64,000 nt of DNA from positions 124,001-188,000 of the forward strand of contig JAACJK010000009.1 in the NCBI GenBank assembly GCA_013368325.1, read 5' to 3'. The notes under the pieces were generated by a model. The model searched no databases, was not told the DNA's origin, and was given only the letters and a program-made list of their open reading frames with translations. This document shows, in pieces, positions 42,890 to 54,051 of this stretch (within the stretch, counting starts at the first letter, position 1; each line of letters starts with the position of its first letter). The position numbers and the translations under genes are program-made. The stretch is from Ephemerocybe angulata. Taxonomy: Eukaryota > Basidiomycota > Agaricomycetes > Agaricales > Psathyrellaceae.

Positions 42890-45800
42890 ATGGTCAAGGC
42901 GCCAATGGACTCGGACGCTGCCTGGGGCAGCGTCGATTGTAGTAATACGATTGCACCCGTCTCCAACGAGGCGTCGCAAGGGAACCGCGGCGTGAGGGAA
43001 GGAGACGAGAGGTACATTCGCACCGATGAACCTATCAGCATCGCCAACCTCCTCAGGGTGCATGGCACCGCACTCCTGGTTGGCTCGATGAATAGCCGCA
43101 GTACGCACGCCACCCTTTTGACATCGCTTCCGCACTTGACTGTCATCGGGACGTATAGCACTCCTTTATCACCACGAATCGCTCGCGGGAACATGGCTAG
43201 GCCTGAACAGCGTCGCCAATCTTCTATTCTCGGGAGATCCGGGACTGGAGTACCATTTATGGGTGGCAGCGAAGAAGACTCTCGACCACTGCGACAAGTG
43301 CGTGTGCAGCTGAAGCGATAACGAAGGTGGCTAACCTATAGATTGATCACTGTGAAGGACACAATGCCAGAAAACCTTTGCCAGAAGGAAACAGGACACG
43401 CTCAACCAATTCGTACGTCGATCCCCCTGCTTTCTCGAATCTTATCTTAATTGCGACCCGTAGATGTTCGAAATTGGAGCACAGAGCACCGCGATGCCCA
43501 TACATGGCCCACACGTCACCTACGTCGACCCGCGAAACCACGCCAACGCCGCCGCCATGGTCGACGAGGCGCGAAGGCGAAGTCACCTCTTTGCGCGACG
43601 GGGGTTTAGCGCGGAGAACATACTCATGAGCGTATGTCTTCCCCTGTGCACATCATCTCACTTAGCACATTACAGACGCTGATAAGATTGTCTGAACGGC
43701 GAATTAACCTTGCCTATCACCCGATCGCGCAACATACTTTAATAGATCCCAGCTACGGAAGCTGGCCTCCTCGCCGCCCGAGCGCTCCAGAAGGAAGGCA
43801 CGAACGTCAACCTGTACATGGTCAGCAGCTTGATGCACGCAGTTGCGTGCGCGGAGACCGGCGCTGCTGCAGTCACCATACACGTCCGACAGGTGCGTCA
43901 GTTGCTCAATACCTCAGTCACAACTATTTGTGGATCGGGCTCAGGGGGTATCCTTATCCCTCCTTCCATCCGTAACCCATGGACGATCAGTGCTACTGCG
44001 CCATCTCATTCATTGTCCTTCCTCCTTCCCCTCTCCCCGTTCCCCGAAAGCAGGGCGAAACATGGACGATCAGATCGTGTGTTGCTGCCTCTGTTCTCTC
44101 ATCCACTCTAACTCATCCCCAGAGTCGTTACTTGGGCTCCTCCCAGCCATGCTTCTTCACAGTGGCACTGCACAACGCCTATTCTCTCTTCTGCATCACG
44201 AACAATTCAAAATCCGAAATCCATCGTTCTGACGTCCTGATATCATATGCAGGTCCTAGAGTGGTTTGAGCGGCAAAACGCGTTGGTGCCTAAGTCCTAT
44301 CAAGGAGGACTGGAGCAGCACCCCGGAATAGAGACCATCCAGACGATCATGGCCTACTTTAGGCTCCACAAGATCAAGACTAGGCTCATCGGGACCAACT
44401 TCAGGAAGGTGAGCCGCGCAACTCCCCTTCTGTCTTTGTCTGGGTTCGTGCGAAGGGCAATAATTCGCCTTCTCACGAGGTCTTTGCGGTTTGTTTGGGG
44501 AGCGCACATGTGCCCTGAAGAGGGTGAGAGAGAAGTGGTGCGTTTGGTGGTCTCCGGTGAATTCGAGGATGAGATGAGATGGGTGTGATTGGTGATTAGA
44601 TTGGGTGTGGATGGATGGGCGCCGGTCGTCAACGATATGTCTGGGATGGGTGGACGGATGGTGGGTGGATGCACCGCAGCACCGGAAATACGAAGCGCCT
44701 TGCAGCCAAGGAAGGAAGGGGGGCAGTAAACAAGGAACCAGCGACAGAACTTGTCAGTTGGAAACTTTGTGCCGGCGCTAGCCTCGCTGCGCACAGGGGG
44801 TCCCAAGACACCCGAGGCCCCTTCCGATTTCCGAGTCTCCGTGCTTGCCGTGCATTCGCTCAACGGGCACCGTGCGTGGGGCGATTAGAGTTCGCTCGTT
44901 CTCTCTGATCAACGAACGGTTCTTTCGGCGTCTGTCCATCCCATCGGAGGCTTCGTTTTCTTTGATGCGATACGACTTGGTATGACGACGGTTTGTTGGG
45001 GTCGATTCGGAGTCGATTCGTCGTATGCGACCCCCACACCCATTCCCAACAGCTTCGCTGTCACCCCCCGTGATGTCCCATCCAGACCGTCGCACCTGCC
45101 TGGCCGCCTTTCTCCTTTGTTTACTTGCGTCTTCATCTTGTTTTCACCGGCGAATGGATGGATGGATGGATCAGATGGATGCGCATATGCTCCGCCGCGG
45201 ATGCACGGTTATTCTGCGGTTCCGACAGACACTCTAGCCGAGTGGTGGCCTCGAGAGTCCACGACCCCATGCCTGACTTCTGCACGATGCCCGACTCTCC
45301 CTCGTGGTCAACATGTCCAGAACCTCGCATGCTAACATCTAATCCTCCCTCCTCGTCTTCATCATAGATGGCAGAAATCGCGCTCCTCTCGGACTTCGAC
45401 GCCGTGTGCGTGTCGACGTACCAGCTCGACAGGCTGGAGTGGAATGTCGCGCGCTACACGCCCCGCAAGACGCCCAGGGCGGTTGTTGCGCTGCGTGCAC
45501 AACAGGCGATGGTGCCCGAGGCCATTGCGATTGCGAGCGCAAGCCTGGGACGGAAGGTTGGACGGCGCACGCAGGAGAGGGAGAGGGAAGGGGATTTGGA
45601 CATCAAGGACGGGGAGGATGCTAGGGATCGAGTGACCTGCTCGAACACTTCAGTGGGTAAGAGAACCGGGGCAGCGAGCGACTCGATTGCACCTTCCGAG
45701 GCGCCTGATCAGGCTGGAGGGCCGGTATGCAGCCTCCTCCGCGACGACGGCCACTTCATGCGCCGCATCTCGCGCGATTCGCGCCGTATGATCCAGAGTA

Positions 45801-46309
45801 TCTTGAGCGAAGAGCTTGAAAGGCTCGGGGCCGCGATGGACCAGATCGAGAAGGCTGTGGCTCGCGAGGTTGGGCTGCAGTTTGAGGGGTGGATAAGGGC
45901 GCGGAGTGATAGGGTGGGTGGGGGCGGGTCTAGTGGGGGTAGTGGGAAGGAGGGAAGGAGAAGCGTGGCGAAGCAAGGAAGCCTTAGGTCCCCTGGCGCT
46001 GATCCCGAGTATCAGCATCAGCGGAGGGGAAGTAGCGACGGAGGTAATGAAGGTCTGGGCGCTTATCCGGTAGAGAGGGAGAGGGTGCGCACGCGCGATC
46101 GGCGGGATTCGAATGGGAGTATTACTTCGACGCGCGAGAAGAGGTCTAGGAGCGAGCGGGGGACGGGCTCTGGGCTTGGCTCTCCGACAAAGGAGCGCTA
46201 TGGTACAACGGAGGTGCGGAAGGTAGACGGTTATGGTCCCGTTGTAGGAGGAAGGGTGTATGTGCCTGTGGCTGCGGAGGGGGTGCAAGATGAGGAGGAA
46301 GTGTTTTGA
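42890..46309 (+). CDS. Transaldolase-like protein, catalytic Lys absent, long tail
   Basis: Six exons (42890-43297, 43371-43412, 43464-43631, 43746-43892, 44253-44408, 45368-46309), all phase 0, give 620 residues. The core at ~145-345 follows the transaldolase fold: FEIGAQ, HVTYVDPRNHANAAAMVDEA, SIPATEAGLLAARALQKEG, HAVACAETGAAAV, VLEWFERQ, KTRLIGTNFRK and DAVCVSTYQLDRLEW. In active enzymes the position before I-P-(S/A)-T is the Schiff-base lysine. Here it is Ser206, and the exon junction allows no lysine. An N-terminal SVDCSNTIAP may correspond to the strand-1 aspartate. The usual T-I-S-P is V-S-T-Y. About 275 extra C-terminal residues are charged and disordered after a helical MRRISRDSRRMIQ segment. 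It is probably a non-catalytic relative rather than a pentose-phosphate enzyme. Intron 5 is 959 bp with a GGAT microsatellite. Confidence 0.78.
45154..45182 (+). repeat. GGAT microsatellite in intron
   Basis: ATGGATGGATGGATGGATC followed by AGATGGATG lies inside intron 5 of the transaldolase-like gene. Similar GGATGG words occur near 44608 and 44650 in the same intron, consistent with slippage expansion that lengthened it. Confidence 0.7.
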
Positions 46310-47602
46310 GCGGTTCAATGAAGGGGTGCCGGGGCTCTCCTTGCGCCATGGGGCGGTGGTGAGTGGGATATGGTGGGATGAGAAGCCGGGGAGGCTTGGG
46401 TGACGTTTCCTTCACGGACGGACATACAGACACTGGACGAACGGACAGACGAATGGATACTGCGCTATTCAGTTAGGTTTCCGTTCTTCTTGCTTCTACG
46501 ACGCTCTTTTCGATATGCGCGATCTCGTACAGATTGCAGTTAATACTTGTTAATACCATGACCTATGATCTACCCGACCGCTGTTCATTTGTTTGTATGT
46601 GGTATCCCTGGCTACCTGGTTGGTAACTGCAGATACAGATGATAAGACCATAAGTACAGATTGTCGTCGGACGTCGGGCGTAGCGCACGAACTCACCTTC
46701 ATATTTTATACTGATGAAGACGCAACGGGGACGACAAACGGAGAGTGCGGCGTTAGAGAGCGGGTACCAAGCTCGAGCCTTCTCGGGGAGGAAGCGCCTC
46801 TCACGCGCGCAACGGAGGAAGACGTCTTGAATTCTTGAGAAAACCCGGACTAGGTTGTTAGATAGTGTCTTCAAGTCTGTCCGGGCGGTTTCTAGTCTCG
46901 CGTGAGAGCGGGATTGGCGGTGGAAAATAGGGCAGTTTCCGTGTTTCAGGAACAGGGAAGAGAGAGACGAGACAGGAAGATAGGATGGGCGCTCATCACC
47001 CGCACGTTTTGGCCTTGCCAAAAGTGAAAAGAGGGTGCGTTGGTGTCGGTGACGGTGTTTGTTCATGGATCCAGTAACAAGGACAGGTAGACAGGTAGCC
47101 AATCGTCTGAAGTTAGAACGAACGCTCGCACTGCAAGCGCACTGGTGCCGACCGATGTGCCAGGTGTCAGTCCAGTCATCTCGGAGCCTAAGTTCTTCCT
47201 TCCCAGTGTTAAGACAGGATGATGGACATGTTTGGCCCTGGGGCCAAGTAAAGTGAAAGTGACCAAGCAGGTCGCCATAGGTCCGTAGATAGCCAGCTAT
47301 AGCCAGACAGCCTGTCAGTCGGATGAAGTCCTATGAAATCACCTTCTCTGGCTTCTTTGCAGCAGAAGACGAGAAGGTAGGCCCGTCAGAGTAGAGAAGC
47401 GCCTTGTTTTGTTGCCATGGCTTCTTCCGACCGACAACATAGGGATGTATCTGTGCATGAGCTTGAAAGCCGTTCGTACCGCACACGCGGCCAGCACCCG
47501 ATAGATGCACGAAACCCCGAGATGAATACATATAAAGCGAGCACAAGGCGCAGTGAATATTGGTGCGAATCTTCCCACTCGTGATGTGGGGTAGATTTAG
47601 AT
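46310..47602. other. 1.3 kb spacer, no gene seen
   Basis: A minus frame at 46563-47102 (179 residues) has no motif, no introns and no relative in the window. The stretch likely contains the terminator of the transaldolase-like gene. Confidence 0.4.
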
Positions 47603-47958
47603 TTATCTGTGGGTTCGTCCAGCCAGCCGTCGGCACTGGAGCCTGGGATGCTGCAGCGTGTGCTGCCCGAGCGCGTTTGAGGCGAGGCGAGGCGCGAGGC
47701 CGTCTCGGATAGCGAGCTTCCGTGGGAGATTGACTTGCCCGGCGAGGGTAATTCGCGCTCTTGAGTCTTGCCTGCTATAGGTCGGAAGCTGGTATCAGCG
47801 CGATGACATTTGGGCCAATTGGCTATGTATGTCGACCTACCTGAGGTATACGCATTCGTCAAACCGCACATCCCCGTCTCGTGGAAATAGCCTGCCTGGT
47901 GATGTGAATGAAAATTCGCACCCCAAGACGAGGATATGTACTTACTATCTACAGCCAT
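47603..47958 (-). CDS. Small hypothetical protein, three exons
   Basis: I do not recognise it. Three exons (47946-47958, 47841-47895, 47603-47774) are separated by introns with good ends (GTAAGT...CACCAG and GTAGGT...CTATAG) and consistent phases. They give 79 residues starting MAVDSRLFPRDGDVRFDECV, rich in Arg and Leu, with no signal peptide. Reading straight through instead gives a 190-residue frame, which is less credible because two canonical introns would then be translated. The support is splice signals only. It may instead be the 5' part of a longer gene, or chance. Confidence 0.35.
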
Positions 47959-48520
47959 GTATATCAGCGGATACAGTAGACCAGCGCCCCACTCAATTAT
48001 GATTTTTTAGGAGCTTGAGAGAACCCGGAGTTGCTGCTGGATTCAGAGGAGGAATCGGTGGCCGCAATTATCAATAGCCTCCAGAGGAACCAGCGCGCAT
48101 CTCGCCCGTCTCATCAGAACTTTCCATGAACTTGACGCATCTGCGCAGTGCGAATGTCAGGCCAGGTCCCAGGGAGAGAATGGAGGAACCTATGAGGGTC
48201 TATATCGCAGGCAGTGGGAAGATGGGCTCATGGCCGTTAGCGCCAAGGACGGTTTGGGCGGCCGCGACCGGCTGACCGGGGGCGGAGTGTCGTAATGTGC
48301 TGACATCATCGGGCCGTCGGCATATTCCGGCGCCGCGGCCGCCGCTTCCCGATTCGGAGGTCCGGGGGCGGCACGGAGATTCGCGTGGACGCGCCTTTCT
48401 CTTTCTCCCCGACGGTCGAGATTGATTATCGCGATTCGCGTATTCGCCCAAGATTCCACGAATTTCAATCTATTCAATTGAATTGAAGCACAGTTCTATC
48501 GGACGAATAATCCCCCGATT
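47959..48520. other. Spacer and phosphatase promoter
   Basis: It is GC-rich around 48338-48360 (CCGCGGCCGCCGC-like). The last ~30 bp before 48521 (AGTTCTATCGGACGAATAA) match the 5' flank of the phosphatase relic at about 19945-19975, marking the outer limit of the duplicated block. No gene is seen. Confidence 0.5.
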
Positions 48521-49784
48521 ATGGCCCAACGACTTTCGACGGCGGAGGAATACGAAGCGCTGCTGGAGAAGCACGATACGTGGCTCTTCGACTGCGACGG
48601 GGTGTTGTGGAAGGGAGACCATGTCATCGAGGGCGTCACCCAGGTGCTTGATCTCCTGCGCCGGCGAAGTGCGTCGTTCGTCTTCTCCTGATCCATTTCC
48701 CGTCTTCTCTTCTACCGACCGAGATCCGTATTCCAGAGCGTTTGAACCCTGATACCTTGTTGCTTTCCCAGACAAAAAGGTCGTCTTCGTCACGAACAAC
48801 GCCACAAAGTCGCGGAAGACCCTCCTTGCCAAGTTCAAGGATCTAGGGGTGCAGGCACACGTGGTGAGTACGCACCCCTTCTCCAAACAACCCCCAAAAA
48901 CTTCGTATTTGCACCCATCCCACACCCTCGCAACCCTCCACCAGCCCAACTCTCAATCTTCCAACCCTGTCCCGAATGAGATCTAATCCAAACTCCAGGA
49001 TGAAGTCTATGGTTCCGCCTACACAGCTGCAGTCTACATCTCTACCGTCCTCGCCCTCCCCAAACACCTCAAAGTCTACGTGATAGGCCAATCCGGACTC
49101 GAGGAGGAGCTGCACGCCGAGGGCATCCAGACGCTCGGCGGCACAGACCCGGCTGACAACACCCTCGCACCCTTCAACCTCAACCCTGAATCTTGGAAGC
49201 CCGACCCTGATGTAGCGGCCGTGGTGTGTGGGCTGGACACCAAGGTCAACTATACGAAGCTGAGCAAGGCTTTCGCGTACGCGCAGAAAGAGGGGTGTCA
49301 CTTTATTGCTACCAATACGGATAGCACCTACCCCTCGAGCTATGGCTTGCTACCGGGTGCTGGAAGTATCAGTGCGCCCCTGAGATATGCGTTGGGGAAG
49401 GACCCGGTTGTGTGCGGGAAACCGAGTGGGACGATGCTGGATGTCATTAAAGCCAAGTGCGTGTGCATCAGCCCTTGCTTTCGATTTCTTGAGCTGATGA
49501 AGGTTTTAGAATCCACTTTGACCCTGCACGAACGATTATGGTGGGTGATCGCCTGAACACCGATATCGAGTTTGGCAAGCACGGCGGCCTCGCGACGCTC
49601 CTCGTCCTCACTGGTGAGCACTTCATTTTCTCTCTACATATCGGACGCACCAACACATACATTCCCTTTTCGATCCGCAGGCATTACCGCAGAATCTGAT
49701 ATCACAGGCCCGAATGCGTCGCCTACGGTACCGGACTACGTAGTGCAGTCGCTTGGGGATTTGCGGCTCGCGGATAAGGCTTAA
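48521..49784 (+). CDS. PHO13-type HAD phosphatase (PGP family), intact copy
   Basis: Five exons (48521-48668, 48772-48863, 48999-49456, 49510-49613, 49681-49784) give 301 residues, the normal length for the 4-nitrophenylphosphatase / phosphoglycolate phosphatase family. HAD motif I is [13 protein letters not shown] (nucleophile and acid/base aspartates), motif [13 protein letters not shown], then CGKPSGTML (the lysine) and [20 protein letters not shown] (motif IV). The C2-type cap lies between motifs II and III. Yeast Pho13 and mammalian PGP remove 2-phosphoglycolate and side products such as 4-phosphoerythronate, a metabolite-repair task in the cytosol. Intron phases are 1, 0, 2 and 1. The start is fixed by the paralogue comparison and the family N-terminus. 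It is the only functional copy in the window and heads the inverted block followed by gene B and an F-box-like gene. Confidence 0.93.
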
Positions 49785-50422
49785 TTGGGGTTTTTGAGGG
49801 CTTGCATTGTTCTTGAAACAGGCAAGCAGATGCGCTGAGACTAGACCGTATTATATCCAAATGCTCTAGATGTAATGAGAACCCTAGATATCACGACCTC
49901 ATCGTCGCGGGAGTGACGTCAACGGGCGCTTAAAGAGCGCTTATGATGGCTTCCATAGCGTAAATGCGAAGATGGCAGACTAAGCGTGGTCTACGTAAGT
50001 CTGCATATCACCCTCGAGCCTTTATGATATCAGCTGTATGGTGCGTGCTCTTCTCTGCTTGTGACTTGAGGTGTGCTGATAATCGCCGTCAAAAGATTTC
50101 CGAACGCCGGCGAGCAACAAGTGTGCACACTACACTCTTAACTTCTGGCGACAGTTCACCGCTCCCTTCTTCGATTCCGTACTCCAGGACGGGCGATGCG
50201 CTCAGGCCTCCTGAATTCGATGTTTGGTCATGCCTGTCCCCTTTTTCCCCGATTCCCTGTCCCACATTTTGTTTCGCTAACGCAAGTGGTATTTAAAACC
50301 TGACTGGTTCTCATATCCCCCCAAATTTTCTTGCCCACGTACCACCACCATCTCTGCCTTACCAGCGCTCCCAAGCCTATCACCCTCATCTTCATCCACC
50401 CCCGCCACTACCCAAACCAACG
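49785..50422. other. Module-internal spacer, inverted copy
   Basis: Counterpart of 18050-18638. It should hold the phosphatase terminator and the remains of the gene B promoter. It includes GTGACGTCAACGGGCGCTTA, which mirrors the minus strand near 18480-18500. No gene is seen. Confidence 0.55.
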
Positions 50423-51626
50423 ATGAAATATACTAGCGTTCTCGGTGGCTCTCAGTGGGTCACTGTCGGCAGCGTTGCCCTCCCCGCACCCCATTCTCTG
50501 GAGGAAGACGACGAAAATACAATCATCCCTCACCGTGAGTCTCATTCAATTTCCCTCCATGTATGTGACGCCCATCTCATGTGCTATGCAGATATCGTGA
50601 GGGCCCCGACGTCGCCTATCAACGAAGAGCAGGAATATATCCATCGTGTGTCAGAAGAAGGAGCGATGGAGGACGAGGGTGGGGCGCTATGAATGACTCG
50701 TCGGTGATGTCCTCGCTCGCCTCTGCGATTCGGCATACTCGACGTCCTCCTCGTCAACCTCCATCGAGACAGAGTCCTCGTTGCCCCCTCCCGACTGGTA
50801 CTTTGAAACAGGTATGTGATGTGGAGTCCTTCGTTGACCCGCATCCCAACCAACCTTTTTCTTTTCCCTTCTTTGCATCCTTTTCGTTGTGATTCGAAGA
50901 CCCCATTGCGCTTTTTACCCCTGCGCGCGGTGTCAAGTCTACCCTCGTTCCGTTCGCTTCGTCGAAGGCCTCTGACACTTCGAAGGGGAAGGTTCTTACC
51001 TATAGTGTGAAGGAGATCTCAAGTGCTGCTTGTGAGTGACGCTCTGCACCTCTTCCGTATCTCTCATCTAACTTCTTCGGCCTTCACCTCGCGCCAAAGC
51101 AAACTCTCCTCCTACCCGCCCCGAAAGATATTTCAGTTTTGCCAGCCCATTCGAGGTCGCTCTTCGCAAAGCGGCGATAATCACCTCGACTCTTTCGAAG
51201 TCCTTGAGCGAGCCTCCCTTCACATCCGCCAAACGCTCTGTTACCGATGTCGAGGAGACGACCACCTCTACTACATCCTCCTCTGCTTCGATCCCGTCGA
51301 CTGATAAAACCACCCTCGAGCCCCCCGATCCCAGAAAGGCGTCGTCCAAGCCCACTACCAAGGTCCGGTCTAGAAATATTGACGGTTTGCCAGTGCCTAG
51401 CACTGGCGGCGTCAGCGATGCTGCCCGCTTGAAGGGTGCTGGCGCGTCGGGACTTGGAGGCATCGACGGGCTGCCGGCGCACCGTCGGAATCCTGGAGCG
51501 CTCGATGTGTGCCCTGTCCCTGGGTCGGCAATTGAAGCGGTGAGGAAATACCAGCTCCCGTCTCAGGCGGTGAGGGAGCGGAGGGGTGTGAGGGCGAGGT
51601 TTGCTGCGTTCTTTCACAGGTCGTAG
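50423..51626 (+). pseudogene. Gene B, frameshifted copy
   Basis: It is collinear with the intact copy at 16378-17959. Exon 1 (MKYTSVLGGSQWVTVGSVAL) and intron 1 are well kept. In exon 2 a single-base deletion near 50685 turns the acidic EDEGAGAVNG region into a TGA stop at about 50690. A 19 bp deletion near 50727 follows, and the two do not compensate. The intron 3 acceptor has changed from TTTCAG to TTCACC (about 51085); the next AG is 9-12 bp downstream. Exon 4 remains open for 140+ residues to the same style of basic end (RERRGVRARFAAFFHRS) and has only one of the two 94-residue units of the intact copy. At most a ~70-residue N-terminal product could be made. Confidence 0.78.
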
Positions 51627-51957
51627 TTGTCGTCCATTCAGTGTATTTTGTTCTGGAAATTGATTGTGTTTTATAATTCTATCGGAGTCTAGTGTCCTGA
51701 GTAAGTATATGTTCAAGGTAAAGCGCTATGCTCGAACACAGAAAAACCCTTGAGATGAACGATGAGAACTAAGTTCGAGGCCCATTGGGGTGCGCGAGAA
51801 GGCAGGACCACTGTAGGACCTTGGCGCTTAGAATAATGATCTGAAGGCTTGTTTTTCCCACCATCCCTTTCTTTCGTACCACATTATCTGCTATTATCTG
51901 CTACCAAGCCGCCACCATCCCACCTTCATCTGCACCTAACCAACAACTACGTGGACT

Positions 51958-53815
51958 ATGGACCTCCCTGAGGAACTTATCTCCGAGATCATGTCCCATC
52001 TACGACCCGACGCCTTACGCCCCTGGAGGCGACGATTTCAAGTCCGCGACTTGCGCGTTGCCTTCACTTGCAAGGCGCTTTACCGCATGTTCCAACCCCA
52101 GATTGTTTCCTTACAGGCCCAAGAGCTTAATCGGGCGATTCTACGACAGACACTTACTATCGAACACTCTGGAACCCGCGAAGCTGTGCAGTATGGGGAC
52201 GGGAAGATCGAAGCCGCCCTTGGCGAGTCCTCTCAACTTCGCGGGGTTTCGGGCCCGGGGAACGTAGACCTCGACGAGGAGGGATTGCCACTGGAAGAGA
52301 ATGGATTCATATCTCCGATTGATATTCGCCTTGACCTTAGGTGTAACAGCGTTAGGCGGAACGACGTTGAGGCGATTTGGTGCCTGAACAGTTTGATCTC
52401 GAGGGAGAACGTCATTGCTCAGCTTCGAGATGTGTGCATCGTGTTCAATCTCGATTCAGAGGACACAGAAACCTGGTATGCACCGGGCGGTCGCCGGGTT
52501 ACGTACAGACGGGAACCATCCCAGCCAGGATGGGAAAGCGTAGTTCGCAGGCTTTTGGAAAAGCTTGGTGGGCTGGCCAAGGTTAGGCTGTGGGTGACGG
52601 GGACGGGAGCATTGAAAAAGAAGATTTTGGGCAAGGATGGTGAAGGTAAGTCACTTTCTGATACGCTAGGGGTGCACACGGCTCACTGGCACACATTTAC
52701 TTTGGTATATAGGTACCGCAGCTGTCCCGGTTACTGGGCATTCGAACAGCTGCGATAAACCGTCACACCATCGATCTGAACCCATTCCCCTTGAATCTCC
52801 TTCAAATACTGGCCCACAAAAAATTGCAATTGAAGGTCATTTAACCTTCCTTTCCTTCAAAGGAGATGTGTTCCACCCTATCCTACGTCCATTCGTAGAT
52901 CAGCTCATATACCAGTCGTCGTCGTCCTTGACGAATCTCCACCTTCGGGAATGCGACTCGGCCTGGACCGACATAGTTCCCCGATGGACGCTCCCAAAGA
53001 TTACTCGTTTCTCTCTCGCGATGGCGGAATCGGACATATCGCTTCGCGCAATCCTGTTATTCCTCTGCAACAACCTGTCGATCGAGGATGCGGACATTAC
53101 AACAAGTGCGGACAGTGTGAATGTCATACAGGCGGGCGACATTACTTCGCTCCCCAAGACTCTTCCGAACCTCCGACGCCTTTACGGGACGCCGGAAATT
53201 CTGCTCCCACTCTTACAGTCTTTTCTGAGCTTCCCGAACCTTGAGGATGTGACCATCGACCCGACGGCCATTTTGGGTCTCGCAAACTGGGATGCACTCA
53301 CGGAAATTCTATCGCAACTCCCGCCCTTAGGCACGAAAAGACTTCAGACCCTATCCATCAGTCTTCCATTGGAGGAGGAACTCAGCGAGTGGTTGCGTTC
53401 GGCGAGCTCAAACGCTGCCACAGCTTTATTCCATACATCGCTCTCCTCGATACTTCCGGGCCTCGGGACCATTAGACATCTTGTTCTGCGAGCTCACATT
53501 TCCCTCTACACCTACCTCGACAGCCGATACCATACTTTTACTGTCGATTCAGACACGATCTTCAAGTTTGTGGGCACCTTTCCGGGTGTGGAGGAGGTGG
53601 TGATTGATGCGTCCTTTTTTGCCTCGTCGGACAGGGCTCTTTTGTTGGAAAGTCTTTCGAGGATTTGGGGGGAGTGTGGACATCTGAAAGTGTTTCGTAT
53701 TAGAGGAAAAGAAAAGGATTTGGCCATGGAGGATGGGGCGTGGAAGAGGGGGCACGAAGCACCAACTCATTGGTCTGAGGGCCCATTGGATTGTTTCTAT
53801 GACTGTCAAACCTGA
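51958..53815 (+). CDS. F-box-like protein (module copy 2)
   Basis: Two exons (51958-52645, 52713-53815) around a 67 bp GTAAGT...TATATAG intron give 596 residues. The start MDLPEELISEIMSHL and VRDLRVAFTCKALYRMFQPQ form the F-box-like region. Leucine-rich repeat-like sequence follows, including FVDQLIYQSSSSLTNLHL, GTPEILLPLLQSFLSFPNLE and TFPGVEEVVIDASFF, each with a close counterpart in the 14398-16179 gene. It is the last gene of the inverted phosphatase-B-F-box block. Without splicing the frame would stop soon after 52750. A role in SCF-type ubiquitination is inferred only from the family pattern. Confidence 0.78.
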
Positions 53816-54051
53816 AAGAGGGAAGAGTAATATGGACTGTTCCGATACTACGGGGAGTTGTAATCTGTACGCACTACCCGTAAGGATCATTTCTACTACT
53901 ATCATAATATGGCGACTTTATGTTCCGAATCAAAGCAATATGTTGCACAAAGTACTATCCACAAATGCTGGTGTTTAAGAGGGATCCGATATAGGAGGTC
54001 ATCCATGCTAACAAGCTTCCCAAAAGATATCGGTGCTCTTGAAGATTGGTT

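Noticed and set aside
45650..46318. 222-residue minus frame
   Set aside because: Antisense to the tail exon of the transaldolase-like gene; no motif.
48843..49301. 152-residue minus frame resembling one on the plus strand near 19161-19505
   Set aside because: The likeness only reflects the shared antisense of the duplicated phosphatase exons.
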